From the NCBI GenBank assembly GCA_947685225.1, contig CANTUV010000076.1, positions 1,984,001 through 2,048,000 on the forward strand: a stretch of DNA of 64,000 nucleotides, written 5' to 3'. This DNA is from Garcia nutans (lineage: Eukaryota > Streptophyta > Magnoliopsida > Malpighiales > Euphorbiaceae). Below are positions 11,085 through 22,639 of the stretch, piece by piece. The notes below the pieces were generated by a model. The model made no database searches and was not told the origin of the DNA. It was given only the letters and a program-made list of their open reading frames with translations. The translations under genes and the position numbers were made by a program. Positions within the stretch are counted from its first letter, which is position 1. Each line of letters begins with the position of its first letter.

Positions 11085-12440
11085 ACCTGATTATTGGATC
11101 CTTGATACAGGTGCATCAAATCACATATGTGCTAATCCAAAATTGTTTATTAAACTGTACGATATGGCGTTGGCTATTGCTATGCATTTGCCTAGTGGTA
11201 CTATCAAGAAAGTTACTCAAATGGGACAAGTTAATCTTCCTAATGGTTTTGTACTGCAAGAATTTTTGTTTTTGCTATTTTTTAATCACAATTTGCTCTC
11301 AGTTCATAAGTTATGTGAGAAGAATCAAGTTTTTGTCTCTTTCTTTACTGACAAGTGCCTGCTGCATGACTAGAAGAGTAATGAAGTTTTAGCTGCTGGA
11401 CATGTTTCTGGAAATCTGTATTACTTGGAGGCTTGCTTTTTTGATACTAATTTTTTGAATTCTGTTAGTAGGAACAATAAGTCATCTCAAGCAACTCACA
11501 ACTTGTTTTGTAATGGCTCTCGTATAGCCATGTGTACAGTTGATGCTACTAGCAATAAGACTCCAGATTTAGCTTCTGTTTGGCATTACAGACTTAGGCA
11601 TCCAAGTGATTTGGTTCTTTAGCATCTTCCTTTCCTTCATTCTTCTGTGAATGTTCATGACAATTGTAGAGTTTGTCCAATAGCTAAACAAGCTAGAGTT
11701 CCGTTTTCTTTGAGTCAAAGACATACTGCAGCTATTTTTGAAGTTTTTCATATGGATGTTTGGGGCCCCTACAAATTACCATCAATCACTGGAGCTTATT
11801 ACTTTCTCACATTAGTGGATGATTACAGTAGATCGGTTTGGGTTTTTCTTAAATAGCATAAAACACAAACTGCTACCTTGCTCCAGCATTGTTTCAAAAT
11901 GGTGGTAACACAATTTAATATATCAGTTAAAGTAGTTCGATCAGATAATAGGACTAAGTTCACTAATCATCAGATGCAGACTGTTTTAGCTGAACATGGT
12001 ATCTTGCATCAGCGTAGCTGTCCTCATACACCTCAGCAAAATAGAGCAGTGGAAAGAAAACATCACCATTTACTCCAAATTGCAAGGTCTCTGTTGTTCT
12101 AATCAGGTTTGTCAATAAAATTTTGGGGAGAGGCTTTGCTGCATGCAACATTTTTCATAAATAAATTACCTACTAAGTTGCTTGCTTGGAAGACTCCTTT
12201 TGAGTTGTTGTATGGTAGGCAACCAGATTATGAGTTGCTGAAATCTTTTGGCTCTCTTTGCTATATTACAAACACACTTCCTCACAAAGATAAGTTTGGA
12301 GCTAAAGCTCTAAAATGTATTTTCTTGGGTTATAACCCTGGGATGAAGGCTTACAAGGTTTATAGTATTGCTGATAACAAAATTTTATCCAGCAGAGATG
12401 TGGTTTTTAAAGAGTCAGTATATCCCTTCTTACAACCTCA
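11085..12440 (+). pseudogene. Copia protease, pre-integrase and integrase
   Basis: The protease signature YWILDTGASNHIC lies near 11092-11130. The pre-integrase segment with VWHYRLRHPS is near 11577, and CRVCPIAKQAR near 11665. The integrase core has FHMDVWGPY near 11748, TLVDDYSRSVW near 11812, VRSDNRTKF near 11934 and HTPQQNRAVERKH near 12027. The C-terminal region with FGSLCYI runs from 12247. In-frame stops lie at 11371, 11620, 11854 and 12100. The integrase Asn-Gly of SDNG-type motifs reads SDNR here, another sign of decay. Confidence 0.9.
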
Positions 12441-12944
12441 ACATCAGTTTAATTCCTTGGATTATGGTCAAATAATTTCTTTACCTCAACCTTTTTCCAC
12501 AACTGAGTTTAGTGATCCTTTTGATAATTTCATTATCGTTCTTATACCAACTCACCTCTCCCAAACACAAATTTGTCCATACCACAACCTGAACATCATA
12601 TTCCTGAACTTGCTACTGATTCATTTGTTAATCCATCAACTACACCTACATCAACTACAGATTCATCTACCTCACAACAAATAATACCAATTGCACCTGT
12701 TATTTCAAACCAATCTGAAACTAGACATAGTTGTAGAGTTAATAGACCTCCCACTTGGTTAAATGATTTTGTCTCTTTCACTGCAACATCCAGTTCCATT
12801 AATTCTGACACTATCATACCTAATTCAGATATCACATCACCTTCTCCTTTTGTAACTCCACCTCCTTATTCACCCACCTATACAACTTTCCTAGCTTATG
12901 TTGATCAACTTGTCGAACCAAGGAATTATCATTAGGTTAAACAT

Positions 12945-14486
12945 TCTCAGTAGTTGATTGATGTTGTGAATGCTGAGTTATCTGCTCTAGAGGTTAATAA
13001 TACATGGATTCTGACTGAATTGCCTGCTGGTAAGCAAGCTATAGGATTAAGTGGGTTTATAAAGTCAAGCTTAAGCAAGATGGATCTATTGATCGTTTCA
13101 AAGCTAGACTTGTAGCCAAAGGGTGTAGTCAAATTGAAGGGATAGATTTTACTGACTGTTTCTCACCTATGGCTAGAAATGCGTCTGTTAGATTGTTTAT
13201 AGCTTTGGCAGCCTTGAAGACTTAGCCTATTTTCCAATTAGATGTTAATAAGGTTTTTTTGCACGGGTTTATAAATGAAGAAATTTATATGACACCTCCT
13301 GAGGGTTATCTTAAAGCTGCACTAGGTCAATTTTGCAAGCTTACTAAGTCTCTCTATGGACTTAAATAAGCATCAAGGCAATGAAATGCAGAGTTTACTT
13401 CTCATCTACAGTCTCTTGGTTTTCTTCAGTCACATGCAGACAATTTCTTATTCATTTATGCTAAAGATGATGTTTTCATGGCTCTCATTGTATATGTTGA
13501 TGATGTGTTGCTCACAGGTAATTCTGAAGTGCTGATTAATAATGCCAAGTAGTCACTACACAAGGCCTTTACTATCAAAGATCTTGGTTTAGCCAAGTAT
13601 TTTTTGGGTTTTGGAATTGCCAGATCAGAAGAAGTCATTTACATTAGTCAAAGGAAATATATCCTTGACTTAATGAAGGATACTAGTCTCTTGAGAGCAA
13701 AATCCGTTGCTACTCCTTTGCCAAAAGGTTTAGCACTCACAACAGATCAAGGACAACTACTTTCTGATCCTACATCTTATAGGTAGCTGGTAGGATGTCT
13801 CCTATATCTCAATTTTTCCAGACCAGACATTACTCATTCAGTCCATCTTCTAAGCCAATTTGTTCAGAATCCTAGGGATTCTCATTGGGCTGCTGCTATG
13901 CATGTCTTAAGATATATCAAGGGAACTCCAGTTGCTGGTTTATTTTATCCCAGTCAGAATCAAGTCTCCATTGAAGAATATGGTGATGCAGATTGGGCTT
14001 CATTGTTAAGATTCTCAAAGGTCTATTAGTGGTTTTTGTATGTTCTTTGGCAAGAGTTTGATTTCCTGGAAATAAAAAAAGCAGAACATTGTTTCTAAGT
14101 CTTCGAGTGAGGCAGAATACAGAAGCTTAGCTTCTGCTTGTTGTGAGGTGCAATGGATTTCTTACTTGCTGTGAGATTTTTGTATTTAGGTGCCTCATCC
14201 GATTCTTCTTTATTGTGATAACCAAGCAACCCTCTACCTTACTCAAAATCCTGTTTTCCATGAGAGAACAAAGCATGCTGAGATTGATTGTCATGTTGTG
14301 AGGAAAAAATTCAAAGCTGGATTCATTTTGCCAAAGCATATTCCATCTCATTCTCAGCTAGCTGACATTTTCACCAAATCTCTAGCAGCTCCAGCCTTCG
14401 GAAGAATGGTTTCCAAGTTAGGCTTGTTTCAAATTCCACAAGCTCAACTTGAGGGGGATGTAGAAATATCTAGATATTTATTTTAG
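12945..14486 (+). pseudogene. Copia reverse transcriptase and RNase H
   Basis: The frame includes ALEVNNTWILTELPAGK near 12990, ARLVAKG near 13106, an FQLDVNK segment near 13233, SLYGLK near 13350, the catalytic YVDDVLL near 13494 and FTIKDLG near 13570. RNase H follows, with YGDADWAS near 13980, SSSEAEYRSLAS near 14101, and YCDNQATLYL and HAEIDCHVVR in 14190-14486. In-frame stops include TAG near 13224, TAA at 13366, TAG near 13549 and TAG near 13784, plus a frameshift near 14005. Confidence 0.92.
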
Positions 14487-14675
14487 TTACTTCAGTCAAT
14501 TAGAACAAGTTGTATGATGAATTGGATTATAGAGTTAGTTGTATAGTGAGCTGGAAAATTAGTAGTAAGTTACACAAGCTTCTGCTGTATATAAAACGTT
14601 TTTCTATAGCTAATCAAGTATATACACAATTATTTATTTTTACATCTTTCTAGTTTCCTTATCTTCTTCCTAACA
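14459..14675 (+). repeat. 3' LTR of the plus-strand Copia (217 bp)
   Basis: It follows the polypurine tract cttgaggggga, begins TGTAGAAATATC and ends CTTCTTCCTAACA. The TG...CA ends and the terminal match to the sequence before the primer-binding site define it. A TATA-like tgtatataaaac lies near 14585. Confidence 0.8.
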
Positions 14676-14971
14676 CGAGCTGTAATAAAATAAATTATAT
14701 TTTCATAATTTAATTTTGATATTATTGTGATCTAGTTGGAAAAAAAATATAAGAATGAATATATTGTTTTAGTAATTATTATTACATATTTTTAATTTCG
14801 TTTTATTGTTTATTTTAACAAAAAATTCTTCAAATGAATTATTGATTAACTATTTTTATTTTATATAAGTAAAAATTTTATCCCAAAGTCATGAGGTTAG
14901 ATTTTCCCTTATCATATATACCCATGTACTTGTATAATATCAATTGTATCAATTGTTTATTTTCTTATATG

Positions 14972-16134
14972 TAACCATGACAACGGTTCGGTTAATCGAA
15001 AATGTCGGTTTCGATTCATAATTTTCGTGAATTTTAATCTTAACCGGTAAGAGCCGGTTCAGTTACGGTTCAGACCCTTAAAAATCGATCCGGTTTCGGT
15101 TTGAACCACCGGTTCAAATTAATTTTTTTAAAAAATTATATTTAAAAGAAAATAGTATTATTGATACATGATAATATTTTTTATGAGATTAAACACTACT
15201 TATAAAATTAATAATATTATTTAAGTTAAATCAAATAATATTATTTATAAATATTTAATATTACAATTAAAATATAAAGAAAAAATTAAAAAAAATGTTT
15301 GAACATAATTATTAAAAATTAATTAACTATATAAATTATAATTATAATTATAAATATTTAATATTACATTTGAAATATTCAATAAATATAAATAATGTGC
15401 CTTGCACTTATCAATTTACTTATTTACTCATTATCCAAAATATTAATATATTGTTGTGAAATTTACTCATCATCACTTATATTATAAAAATAATTAGAAC
15501 TTGTCATTTTAATAAAAATTGATAATAATAATAATAATAATATTTTTTAACAATGATAACAATAACAATTACTAATAATAATAATAACAAAATAATAATA
15601 ATTAACAAACAATAAATATTACTAGCAATACTAATAAATACTAATACTAATAATAAAATAATAATAATTAACAATAAACAATAAATATTACTAACAATAA
15701 TAACAAATAATAATAAGAATAAATAATAAATAATAAATATTACTAATAATAATAAATAACAGTAATAAATAATAATAATAATAATTTAAGAGAGTAGAAA
15801 TTAGAGAATTGAGGGTTGAAGAATATAGAGTTAAATTAGAAAATTAAAATTTGATTATTGAGAGAAATTATGTAGAAATTAGAAAATGAATTAAAAAATA
15901 GTGTATTTATAGATTTTTTAAATTTTTTTATTTTCATAAAATATTTTTAAATATTTTTTTATTTTTTTTATTTTTTGATTTTGAATCGGAATCGCCGGTT
16001 CGGTTTCGGTTTAAATATTTTGAAACCTGAACCGGAACCTTAAAGAAATATTATGATTTTGATTCTGAATCTTTAATTATGATTACAGTTTAATTTATTA
16101 AATTGAACCGTAATTATCACAGTGGCCATACTTA
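14972..16134. mobile_element. Non-autonomous hAT-like element (1163 bp)
   Basis: It is flanked by an imperfect 8-bp target-site duplication, cttatatg (14964-14971) and cttataag (16135-16142). Its ends are similar in inverted orientation: taaccatgacaacggtt at the left and, reverse-complemented, taagtatggccactgtg at the right. Both subterminal regions are rich in CGGTTCGGTTT-type modules in opposite orientation, typical of Ac-like hAT elements. The middle (about 15,520-15,790) is an AAT/AATA microsatellite-like tract. No transposase is present. Confidence 0.65.
15520..15790. repeat. AAT-rich microsatellite tract
   Basis: Imperfect (aat)n/(aataa)n repeats with interspersed aacaat units, internal to the hAT-like element. 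Confidence 0.8.
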
Positions 16135-16142
16135 CTTATAAG

Positions 16143-19100
16143 TTAAAATAATAATAATAAAAAAAACTTACCACGTAAGATAAAAACAATCAGCAACCGT
16201 AATAATTGTCGTATCTGAGTATCTGACAGAGTAGAAAGCAATAAAATGCGGCGTACGATTATGTAACAAATCAATACAAAACAACTCCTGACGATATTAT
16301 ACATATATGTTTATATATATGTATATTTCATATATTATAATATATATTATAAAAAATATCCCAAAACCAACCTCCAAAAAAAATTAAAATAATTAGTGAT
16401 AAAATATAAATATTATCCTAAAATTTGACACCTTTTCAATTTATATATATATATATATATTTATTTTAATCATCTAGTATCTTAAAATTTACATGTTATA
16501 ATTAATCTAAATTTATAATGAGCATACTTATTAAAAAAATAAAATAATTTCTCTCAAAATTTAAAAGTAATTTATATTTAAAATTTAAACTCGAAATATC
16601 TAGTTAAACGAAAAGACATTCATATTATTAAGAGAAAAAGAAATTCTTAGCATTTCATCTTAAGAGACTTTTAAGGGTGATTTATATTTTCTTTTAACTC
16701 ATAAATGTATATAAACTGAGAATTGGGTTGGTACAGGGAAGAAATGAACAAGGAAACTGCCGGTGGTAGCATTGAAATTAGGAGAGGTGCCTATCGACAA
16801 AAACTTGAGTGAAACAGAAGGTGGGCTTCTATTCTTGTGCGTTGTAGAACATATTATAACAAGTGTTATAGACGTGTTAATGAATGTATAACAAGTGTTA
16901 CAGATGTGTTAACAGGAGGAAGTGTGATTTATAACAGGTGGCATTGGCTTTGATTCTTTCTATATATAATGTACAAAATATTTGAGACTGTATTCTCATA
17001 TTTATCATTAACATTCACCAAGTAGAGTTGATTATTTTAGAGCATTCAAAGAAAATTAGGTGAATATACTTATTTTTATTTTTATGATGAATTTCTTTTT
17101 TTTTTCTTTTTAATTGATTCTTATGATTGCTATTAGTTTGTGTTTTGAAGCTTATAATATATGAATTAAATGGAAGAGTAGCTTTGACTTCAAATTTACT
17201 TGGATGCATTTTGATTTGGTAATTCTTGATCAGTTTTTAAGGGTGTGAAATTTTTGTGGAAATTAAATTACCTTTTATTTTTTTTTCTTTTATGAAAAAT
17301 TTTCATTAATTAAGTTTATTATAAAACTAACAAAGTTCTGATTTTAGGTCCCAAATTTTTTTTTTAAAAAAAAAGTTTTGGTAGGGAAAAGAGTAGATCA
17401 TGTTTCAGTAGTCCTGAAACATACCTCAAGTTCAAATTTGATTTTAAGCTATTAGAATTATTGAGCTGCAACTTTAGTCTCTGCACATAAATATTTATTG
17501 TCATGCATCATCTAGCGTTAGAAACCTTTGTATTTTAAAGTGTAAAAAAGATAAATTGCCCTTAAGGAAAGAAAATGGAAGTGGCAATATGTGTAATGGA
17601 GGAAAGAAAAAAGTGAATATATAAATGGAAAATTAGTTTACGAATTTTTAAATTTATTATTTTAATGTTTAAATAATAATTTTTTTAGCACGGGAGACAT
17701 ATTCTAACGATAATTAGCAGTAATCCTCTCTATATCTATACTAAAAAAATAATTTTTATCTGACAGAGTTTTTTAATTTTTAAAAATAATTTTATATTAA
17801 TATTTTAACCTTTTTTTTGTCATAGGAGTGCTTATCTGTAATTTTTATATTCATTGAATTTTTTAATTTCATTTAAAATCTTGTTTTAATATTCAATAAC
17901 TTAATTTTTTTATTTTTATTTTTTAAATCTTAAAAATTTTAATGTTGTAAATCAGCATTTCGATTGATTTTTAAAAGACGTTAAAAAATACTTATATATG
18001 ATATTATTTTTAAAAATTTAAAATCCATTAGCTTAAAGAAATTGTAATTTTTTCTTATATATATATATATATATTTTATAAACATACTTTTGAAAATTTT
18101 ATATTATATATAATATTTATTTTGATTGTCATTGATTTTTTCATTAATCAATTGATTATTCTATAATAATATTACATTTTAAAGGATAAAAATCAATTAA
18201 ACACAATGCTATAAAACTTTTTATTTCAACAAAAATTTAAATTTATTATTTTTCATAATCTTTTGAAAATTGTAATTTATATTTTGTACTTGGTATTTTA
18301 ATTGAATATTAATGATATTTGTTTATATTATGTGAATTTTTTGTTACTTTTATAAATATGTATTATAGTTATTATGACAATTAGATTTGATAATATTAAG
18401 TGCTAATGATGAAATTTATTTAGAAAAATAAGGAGAAATTATTATTTTGGCATATATTTTGTAGAAAAGTGTAGTTTTGCATATATTTTATTTGTTGAGT
18501 CAATTTTCTAATTCATTTTAACTTTATTGATTGTTTTTCTAATTATGCCCCCAATTATTCATTGGCAAATATGCAGAAAATTGATCAGTAGTCAAATGAT
18601 TCTGCCTTAATTAGCCTGTTAAGAAAGGTGCGTATTGCTTCTTTAACTAGTACGAATTTTGAATTTTAGATTTTTTTTATATCACATTAAATAAATTTAT
18701 TTTTCAAAGGTAATAGTTTCTTTTTAATTTATTACTTTGAATTTTTAATTGTATTACGTTGAATTATTTGATTCATCCCACTGGTCTAATGTCTATACTA
18801 TTGCACTGAAAAAAATATTTTTTTTGTTTAATCAATAATTTTATTTAATTGCTTTAGTAATAATTTATATTTTATTGGCTAAAGAATATGGAAGTTTAAA
18901 TTAAAAACAAATCGTTGAAACTAAAAACCAATCATTCGAACATTTATTAAAATTTGGAACATTAAGTGGACTTGTAATGTAAAAAACTTTAATTTAAATT
19001 TTATAATTTTTTTAAAAAATACAAGGAATATGTAGAATTTTTTTTAAATATTTAGAAGGATTCATTTTAGAAAAAGAAAACACTTATAATGCAAAAACCT

Positions 19101-19236
19101 TAAACACTAATCTATTATTTTCGGATAAAATTATTAATATAATTAATACAGTTTTAGAAGGATCCTTCTCACAATATCAAAATAAAAATAAAAGAAATTA
19201 AAAAAATTACTCAGCCTTTATAAAATTATGAACACA
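16143..19236. other. Intergenic DNA without a supported gene
   Basis: AT-rich throughout. A less AT-rich block at about 16,740-17,020 has a TATA-like tctatatataatg and repeats of aacaagtgtta, and could be a solo LTR (TGTAGAAC...AACATTCA), but no target-site duplication supports that. The ORF at 17015-17209 (minus) is low-complexity. Nothing else is recognised. Confidence 0.5.
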
Positions 19237-19238
19237 TT

Positions 19239-19833
19239 TAGACTATGTTTTAATGAGGTGAAATACTGGTGGATAGAGTTAATTAAAAATGAAGAGAATA
19301 ACTTGTGTTGTCTGTGAAGAGGATAGATTGAGGTAAAAGATTTTGTAAGGCTAATAGAAGGTTAAAAAGTATCATTTTGTTTTTTTTTTCAAAAATTTTA
19401 ACACCTCACCTCATTCCTCATTTTAAGGAGTTAGCAAATGTAATAATTTTTATTTTCCACTTATATCATTCTAATAAATACTTATATCCTGATATATATT
19501 CACTTTTTTCTCAGAAAAGAAAATAGAAGATTTTAGCAACTTTAGAAAATATTATTATGATTATGTTATTTTCAAAATAATATTATAATTAAAAATAATT
19601 TTAATCACTTATATAACTATAATAATTAATTTCACATATAAAAAAGTGTTTTAAATTAATTAATATTTAACCTTACCTATCGTCCAATTAAACAATATAA
19701 GAATGTAGACTCTTTGTTTATTTATTTTTAAATATAAATAAAAATATTCTACTTTATTTTACTTTATGTTATCTTACTTTGCTTTTATTTAACTCCCTTG
19801 CACTCTCCTCACCTTCCATCCAACACAGTGTTA
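19239..19833. mobile_element. hAT-like MITE (about 595 bp)
   Basis: The left end tagactatgttttaatgagg pairs with the reverse complement of the right end, taacactgtgttggatgg. Nearby flanks atgaacac (about 19,228) and atgaacaa (about 19,834) may be a diverged 8-bp target duplication, offset by three bases on the left. It has no coding capacity. Confidence 0.45.
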
Positions 19834-19841
19834 ATGAACAA

Positions 19842-20945
19842 TAAAAGCATAGTGTTACGTCACTTTAGCTATTTCTTCATAATTAATTCCATGAAGGCAT
19901 GAAGCATGAAAGACATCCTCATGCCAACATATTTATTGATTTTATATCAAATTATTTTTAAAAAATAAAATAATTAATAGCATATTCGATATTTATTTTA
20001 ATTTGTATATTATAAGAATTATTGATAAAAAAAATTAAATGTTTTATCTTTTATTTTTAAAGTTAAGATTATTGATTTAATAGTTTAAATGTTATATTAG
20101 TGGTATACATATCCAGAAACTTATCTTAAAACCAAAATAGATAGGCTTTCATCTTCATTTGCATACAATTATTAATTTCATAATCGAATCATTGACCTAA
20201 TTCTATTAATAAGCTCATATATAAAGCCATATATGGGTGGAGTTCGAGATTTTTATTTTTATTTTTTTATGATTATTATTTGGAAAGTTGGAGTTTGGTT
20301 TTAAATTTTAATTTTGTTCTTAAATGGATCGGTACAGATAAAGACCATGGAGGATTGCAGTCATATTTTAATTTTAATGGATTAAGAAAAGTTAATAAAT
20401 AAATTTACCATTGATTTTGCATATTTTTGCAATTATACCAGACCCTTTTATTTTTTTTTTTTGTCAATGTTACTTCAATTTTCCAATTTTGTTGCAATTT
20501 TACTTAATTGTAATAAAAGTTTTACTAATTAAATTTCAAATTGGATAAAATCTTAAAAAAAAAAAAAGAATAGGATTCAATGCTAAAATATGTAAAAGTT
20601 AGGGTAAATTTAGTAAATTATCAATTAAGAAAAACAATAAAAAGAAAGAAAGGTCACGCAACGTATAGCTGGAATGCACATGCATGAAGTTAACCACATG
20701 CAGCGGATGAATTTCTTCTTTATTTATGCAAGTAATTTAATTTTTTATTTCTTTGAACGAAACTATTGTTATAATTTTCTTATAATTAATATCTTGACGT
20801 GAGAAATTAAGTGTAGGTTTTGAAAATTAAGGTTATGAATTTAATTATTTAATTTTATTTTTTATAAAGTTTTAAATTAAAAAAATGAATGAATTACCAA
20901 AAAATTATAATAGAAAGAATTCTCATAATCATAAGCAGTTCATAC
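19842..20945. other. AT-rich intergenic DNA
   Basis: No ORF, RNA gene or recognisable repeat is seen. Confidence 0.6.
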
Positions 20946-20947
20946 AC

Positions 20948-21545
20948 CCCCTTGTTTGGATGATAGTTTTTGATGGTTTAATATAATATGGTATTGTTTT
21001 ATTTTATGTTTATTTTGATTTCTAATTTGATGGTCATGGTTTTGTTATTGTTTCAAAATCATCTTTTTTTAACATTTTTTAAAACTACCAATTTGGTAGT
21101 TTCTTGTGATTTAAAATTTTTTTTATTCCAAGAATAACCTTTACAGATATTCCAAATTTCAAAATTAACATTTTATTTCTTTGATTGTTATTTTCTTTAT
21201 CCATTAATTTTATTATATTTTTCTCAATTTAGATTATTAGAAAATAATTTATTATATAATTTTTTATTTTAATTTTTTATTCCTTTAATTAAAATTAATT
21301 ATTAATTATAAAAAATAAAAAATAAAATTAATTATTGACTATAAAAAAATAAAAATAAAAATTAATTATTAAATATAAAAAATAAAAATTAAAATCTTAT
21401 AGCTTTTAATTAAAGTTAATATCAATTTTAATTTAAGAATATTTTGACTATTTTATTATTTTTATAACTATATCATACTATTAAAATAAATAAAAATAAT
21501 TTAATTAATTAATTATATTATATTATCTATCCAAATATTATAAAT
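20948..21545. mobile_element. MITE-like element with GTTTGGATGATAG-type ends
   Basis: The left end reads cccccttgtttggatgatag, followed by taatataatatgg. The right end as reverse complement is atatttggatagataatataatata. The ends and subterminal TAATATAATA modules are in inverted orientation, as in many plant hAT-type MITEs. No target duplication is clear. Confidence 0.4.
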
Positions 21546-21549
21546 AGTC

Positions 21550-22410
21550 TATTATATAAATATTACGTGAATGTTATATATTGTCTTATGTCTTAATTAT
21601 TTGTTAATATTAGACTTATATTTTTTGGATCTAGCGATAACACCTGGCAAGTCTCCTCTCCACGGCGGCGTTGCCTCTAATATATATATATGAATTAGCC
21701 AATCGTTGATTGCTTTCATATTTTCATGACAAAATAATTATGAATGGCATATACTTATAAGTTGAGAAGACAGAATTAAATTTAAAAATTTGATGCATTG
21801 ATGATTTTATATTTTCGGACAATTTGCTAAAGTTTAGACTCTTGAAATCTAGAAGGCACATTTGTGGAAGATATTACAAAGAGAATAGAAGGATATATTA
21901 AGGTTAGCCGATTGATTTCTTTTCTTTATAAGTTTACCTATTAATTTATTTTGATTTCCAGCATTTTACACAATATTTTTTTTATTAATAAAAAGCTCAT
22001 TTAATTCAATGAAAAAGTCAAAGTGGTGATTAAGAGTAATTAATGATATTATTCATGAGTTAATAACATTCAATTAACTAATATTTTGCTATTATTTTTT
22101 TATATGAGCCGATTTGCTATGGTCTGGGATTTAAATATCAATTAATGAAAAAAATTGTGAACTGACCGGCTGAGTTTTTGAAAAATTTAGCATTTTTTAA
22201 ATGTCAACGCTCGATTTGTGGCTAGGTCCAATTTGAATCTATTATTGAGAATATATACATTACTAAATTGTGTCTAGGTGTGCAGTATCCTGCTATTAAA
22301 TAATTGTTAGAATAAAAAATAAAAAGAATTGAAAAAGAATAGAATTGATCAAATGGATCAAGCAATTGCTAGCAATTTAAGTTGTGGCGTGTGTTTTTCT
22401 TAATTAGAGT
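21550..22410. other. Region upstream of the GCH1 exon-1 paralogue
   Basis: AT-rich sequence; one short GC-richer patch near 21,650 (tctcctctccacggcggcg). It would contain the promoter of the exon at 22417 if that exon is transcribed. No clear TATA box position can be assigned. Confidence 0.4.
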
Positions 22411-22416
22411 CAGACA

Positions 22417-22636
22417 ATGGGCACCTTATTATTTGAAGAGATGCCAGAGATTAACGAAGTAAAAGTGATGAATGGCGTTGAAGAAGAAGAAGTAGAAGCA
22501 GAGAATAATATCATTATTTTAGAAATTGAAAATGCAGTGAAAGTTCTGTTGCAAGGTCTTGGCGAGGATATCAATAGAGAAGGTCTTACCAACACTCCCC
22601 TTCGTGTTGCCAAGGCCCTTCTCTATTCTACCAAAG
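22417..22636 (+). CDS. GTP cyclohydrolase I first-exon paralogue: truncated duplicate or alternative first exon
   Basis: The ATG at 22417 opens a frame of 73 codons plus one base, ending in ACCAAAG followed by a GT donor at 22637. Its C-terminal half (AVKVLLQGLGEDINREGLTNTP, then VAKALLYSTK) is clearly homologous to exon 1 of the complete GCH1 gene at 25382 (LLQGLNEDISREGLKKTP, then VARALLYGTK). The N-terminal part is different and rich in Glu. The intron phase is the same (phase 1), so this exon could splice in frame to exon 2 at 27075. No second exon 2 exists between 22.6 and 25.3 kb. It is therefore either the remnant of a broken tandem duplication or an alternative first exon of GCH1. The open frame and intact donor are notable for a dead copy. 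Confidence 0.75.
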
Positions 22637-22639
22637 GTA

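Larger units (their letters stand above)
9663..14675 (+). mobile_element. Degenerate Ty1/Copia retrotransposon
   Basis: The order is 5' LTR remnant (to 9832), primer-binding site TGGTATCAGAG (9833-9843), gag (about 9925-11050), protease, pre-integrase and integrase (about 11085-12440), reverse transcriptase and RNase H (about 12945-14460), polypurine tract (about 14449-14458) and 3' LTR (14459-14675). The polyprotein can be followed almost end to end but is interrupted by about ten in-frame stops and a few frameshifts. Many stops stand where the family has Gln. No target-site duplication was found around the two ends. It is non-autonomous and old. Confidence 0.92.
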
